64,000 nt of DNA from assembly GCF_002234615.1 (NCBI RefSeq), contig NZ_NMQW01000013.1, positions 124,001 to 188,000 on the forward strand, written 5' to 3'. The notes under the pieces were generated by a model. It made no database searches and was not told the DNA's origin. It was given only the letters and a program-made list of their open reading frames with translations. Origin of the DNA: Paenibacillus rigui. GTDB taxonomy: Bacteria; Bacillota; Bacilli; Paenibacillales; NBRC-103111. Position 1 is the first letter of the stretch. The number at the start of each line of letters is the position of its first letter. Both the position numbers and the translations under genes were made by a program. Positions 62,703-64,000 of this stretch are shown here, in pieces.

Positions 62703-63764
62703 CTAAATACCGCCAACCTTGTGCACTACCGTCATCATCCCGAACAAGAAAGCGGCAAGGGCAAAATAAGCGATACCGAATTTCCAACGGGCTGCGGTCG
62801 GTACATCGTAATACTTGTCATTCTCGAACGGCTCATAATCAACCTGACAATGAATCATGAGGTGTAAGCCGTCGTCCTTAGGGATGCGCTCCAATCGGGT
62901 CACATGGGTGCGTTGGACAATCCCTTGCTGCATTAACGGAATCGTTCCGGTAAAATCCAGCCCTTCCCAGATCACGCGGACGAACTGCTGTCCTTCCAGA
63001 TCCGAGTAGGTCACGAAGCTCAGGTCTCTTTTGTGCTCCTCCCCGGGGATGATATAGCCCTGCTCGATTAGAGGGTCTGCGGGGATGAGGAAGCTGGCCG
63101 CCACCATTCGCTGTTCGCCATGCTTGCGCTGCCGAACGAATTTCTTATACAGATCGTAGGCGAACATGGCCCACACAATAAACAGAATGATACTGAAATT
63201 GTAAATGATCAGCACGAGTCCGCCGATAAGTCCGACCAGCCAAAGCCAGCGGGATACCGCAGTAACGATCCTTCCCCCATCGAGCGGATGGATCGGAATC
63301 AAATTAAACAGATTGAGCAAAAAGCCCGCCTGCGCGAGGCTGTACAAAAGCCGGCTGTCCAAATAATAGCCCAAGCCGAAGGCAGCCAGTGCCCCCACAG
63401 CTCCGAGAACCGGACCGCCGATCCCGATATACGCCTCGGTGACTGCGTCCCTCGGGTGTCTTTTCATGCTGATCAATGCCCCGACAAAGGGGATGAACAT
63501 CGGTGCCGATACCGGCATGCCCTTTTGCTTGGCTGCCAAGACATGTCCCAGCTCATGAATCAGGATCAGCAAAACAAAGCCAATCGAGAAGCTCCATGGA
63601 AAAATAAACGCATAAGCGCCGATCGAAACGAGCATGGAAAGAAACAGGCCGCCGAACTTACTGAATTTCAATAACGTAAACAGCCACTTGCCCTTCGCGA
63701 GCAAAAAGGCTCCTACCGCGCCGATGTACCACAGCGGGTTTTGCTTCTGTTTCTTTTGCTGCAA
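62703..63764 (-). CDS. Site-2-protease family membrane metallopeptidase
   Basis: A 353-residue M50-type protease with about six membrane segments. The zinc motif is HELGH (H70, E71, H74) and the third ligand lies in NLIPIHPLDGG (D162). A soluble extension of about 120 residues precedes a last segment. The family cuts transmembrane segments of regulatory proteins; the target is unknown. The start is TTG at 63764, with GGAG 11 bases before it. No PDZ domain is visible. Confidence 0.9.
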   Translation of the reverse strand: MQQKKQKQNPLWYIGAVGAFLLAKGKWLFTLLKFSKFGGLFLSMLVSIGAYAFIFPWSFSIGFVLLILIHELGHVLAAKQKGMPVSAPMFIPFVGALISMKRHPRDAVTEAYIGIGGPVLGAVGALAAFGLGYYLDSRLLYSLAQAGFLLNLFNLIPIHPLDGGRIVTAVSRWLWLVGLIGGLVLIIYNFSIILFIVWAMFAYDLYKKFVRQRKHGEQRMVAASFLIPADPLIEQGYIIPGEEHKRDLSFVTYSDLEGQQFVRVIWEGLDFTGTIPLMQQGIVQRTHVTRLERIPKDDGLHLMIHCQVDYEPFENDKYYDVPTAARWKFGIAYFALAAFLFGMMTVVHKVGGI

Positions 63765-63868
63765 CAGCTCTCACGCTCCTTCGGTTATCAGCATCAGCCG
63801 GAAGGCTGGACTGGATTAGGTGCAGCCGTAATAAAAAAAACGCTTTTTCTGCCCTTGGTGCTTTCCTG

Positions 63869-64000
63869 TTATCGGCTCCAATGTTCTTGAAACTGCTCTT
63901 CCTTGTAGCCCACCGTCACCTTGTGTCCGTCGGTTACAACCGGACGCTTGATCAGACGGCCGTTGGAGGCCAGCAGATCGATTTTCTCCTCATCCGTCAT
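63869..64000 (-). CDS. C-terminal part of an Spx/ArsC-family protein (cut by window edge)
   Basis: The last 43 residues of a protein of the ArsC/Spx/MgsR family, recognisable by KIDLLASNGRLIKRPVVTDG and KVTVGYKEEQF. The upstream part with the N-terminal CxxC or CxxxxxR site lies outside the window, so reductase (YusI/YffB-like) and transcription-modulating (Spx, MgsR) members cannot be separated. The methionine at the window edge is internal, not a start. Confidence 0.85.
   Translation of the reverse strand: MTDEEKIDLLASNGRLIKRPVVTDGHKVTVGYKEEQFQEHWSR

Overview
The window looks like chromosomal DNA of a spore-forming Gram-positive of the Paenibacillus type. This is inferred from gene content and not from a database search. 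The pointers are AGGAGG-type ribosome sites with frequent GTG and TTG starts, a T-box leader, a SAM-I riboswitch, sporulation-type genes (ytxC, a SASP-like peptide, CotH kinases), SLH surface anchoring, an MmyB-type regulator and two-layer AraC/oxidoreductase sugar loci.

Layout. 1-8.5 kb: partial flavodoxin under a Fur box, a 42-residue SASP-like gene, a 3D-domain muralytic protein, thrS with T-box leader, ytxC, a membrane diguanylate cyclase, mqnC and metC. 8.5-10.9 kb: the metA-metI-metC operon, tightly coupled and under a SAM-I riboswitch. 11-18.6 kb: a small ORF, corA, an HRDC protein, ilvD, a DUF3055 protein, a divergent SDR/MmyB-regulator pair and a cupin. 18.9-27.9 kb: a GDP-deoxyhexose and glycosyltransferase locus (manC, Rmd-type SDR, two large glycosyltransferases with basic tails, MFS protein, FkbM methyltransferase, DUF1796). 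28.1-36.1 kb: three tandem tail-collar proteins and a 2066-residue SLH protein carrying nine repeats. 36.5-37.4 kb: a 5'-3' exonuclease.

37.5-53.4 kb is the most interesting part. A nine-gene operon on the minus strand encodes a Gram-positive Pel exopolysaccharide machine: an epimerase-PelD fusion, PelE, a PelA-type deacetylase, PelF and PelG. It runs on without a break into two CotH kinases, a VTC polyphosphate-polymerase-domain protein and a DUF4956 membrane protein. Divergent from it is a secreted glycosidase-like DUF4832 protein. Nearby lies a secreted GH114-type (poly-galactosamine hydrolase) gene behind two tandem cyclic-di-GMP-I riboswitches, with an intrinsic terminator between them and the ribosome site inside the second. 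Pel is a galactosamine-rich polymer, so the locus reads as a matrix synthesis and degradation circuit in which c-di-GMP acts both through PelD protein and through RNA.

53.4-60.6 kb is a sugar or polyol utilisation locus (two TIM-barrel isomerases, three Gfo/Idh/MocA dehydrogenases, two AraC regulators). 60.8-64 kb holds a zinc-ribbon protein, a probable broken ORF, a class I aminotransferase, a site-2 protease and the end of an Spx/ArsC-family gene.
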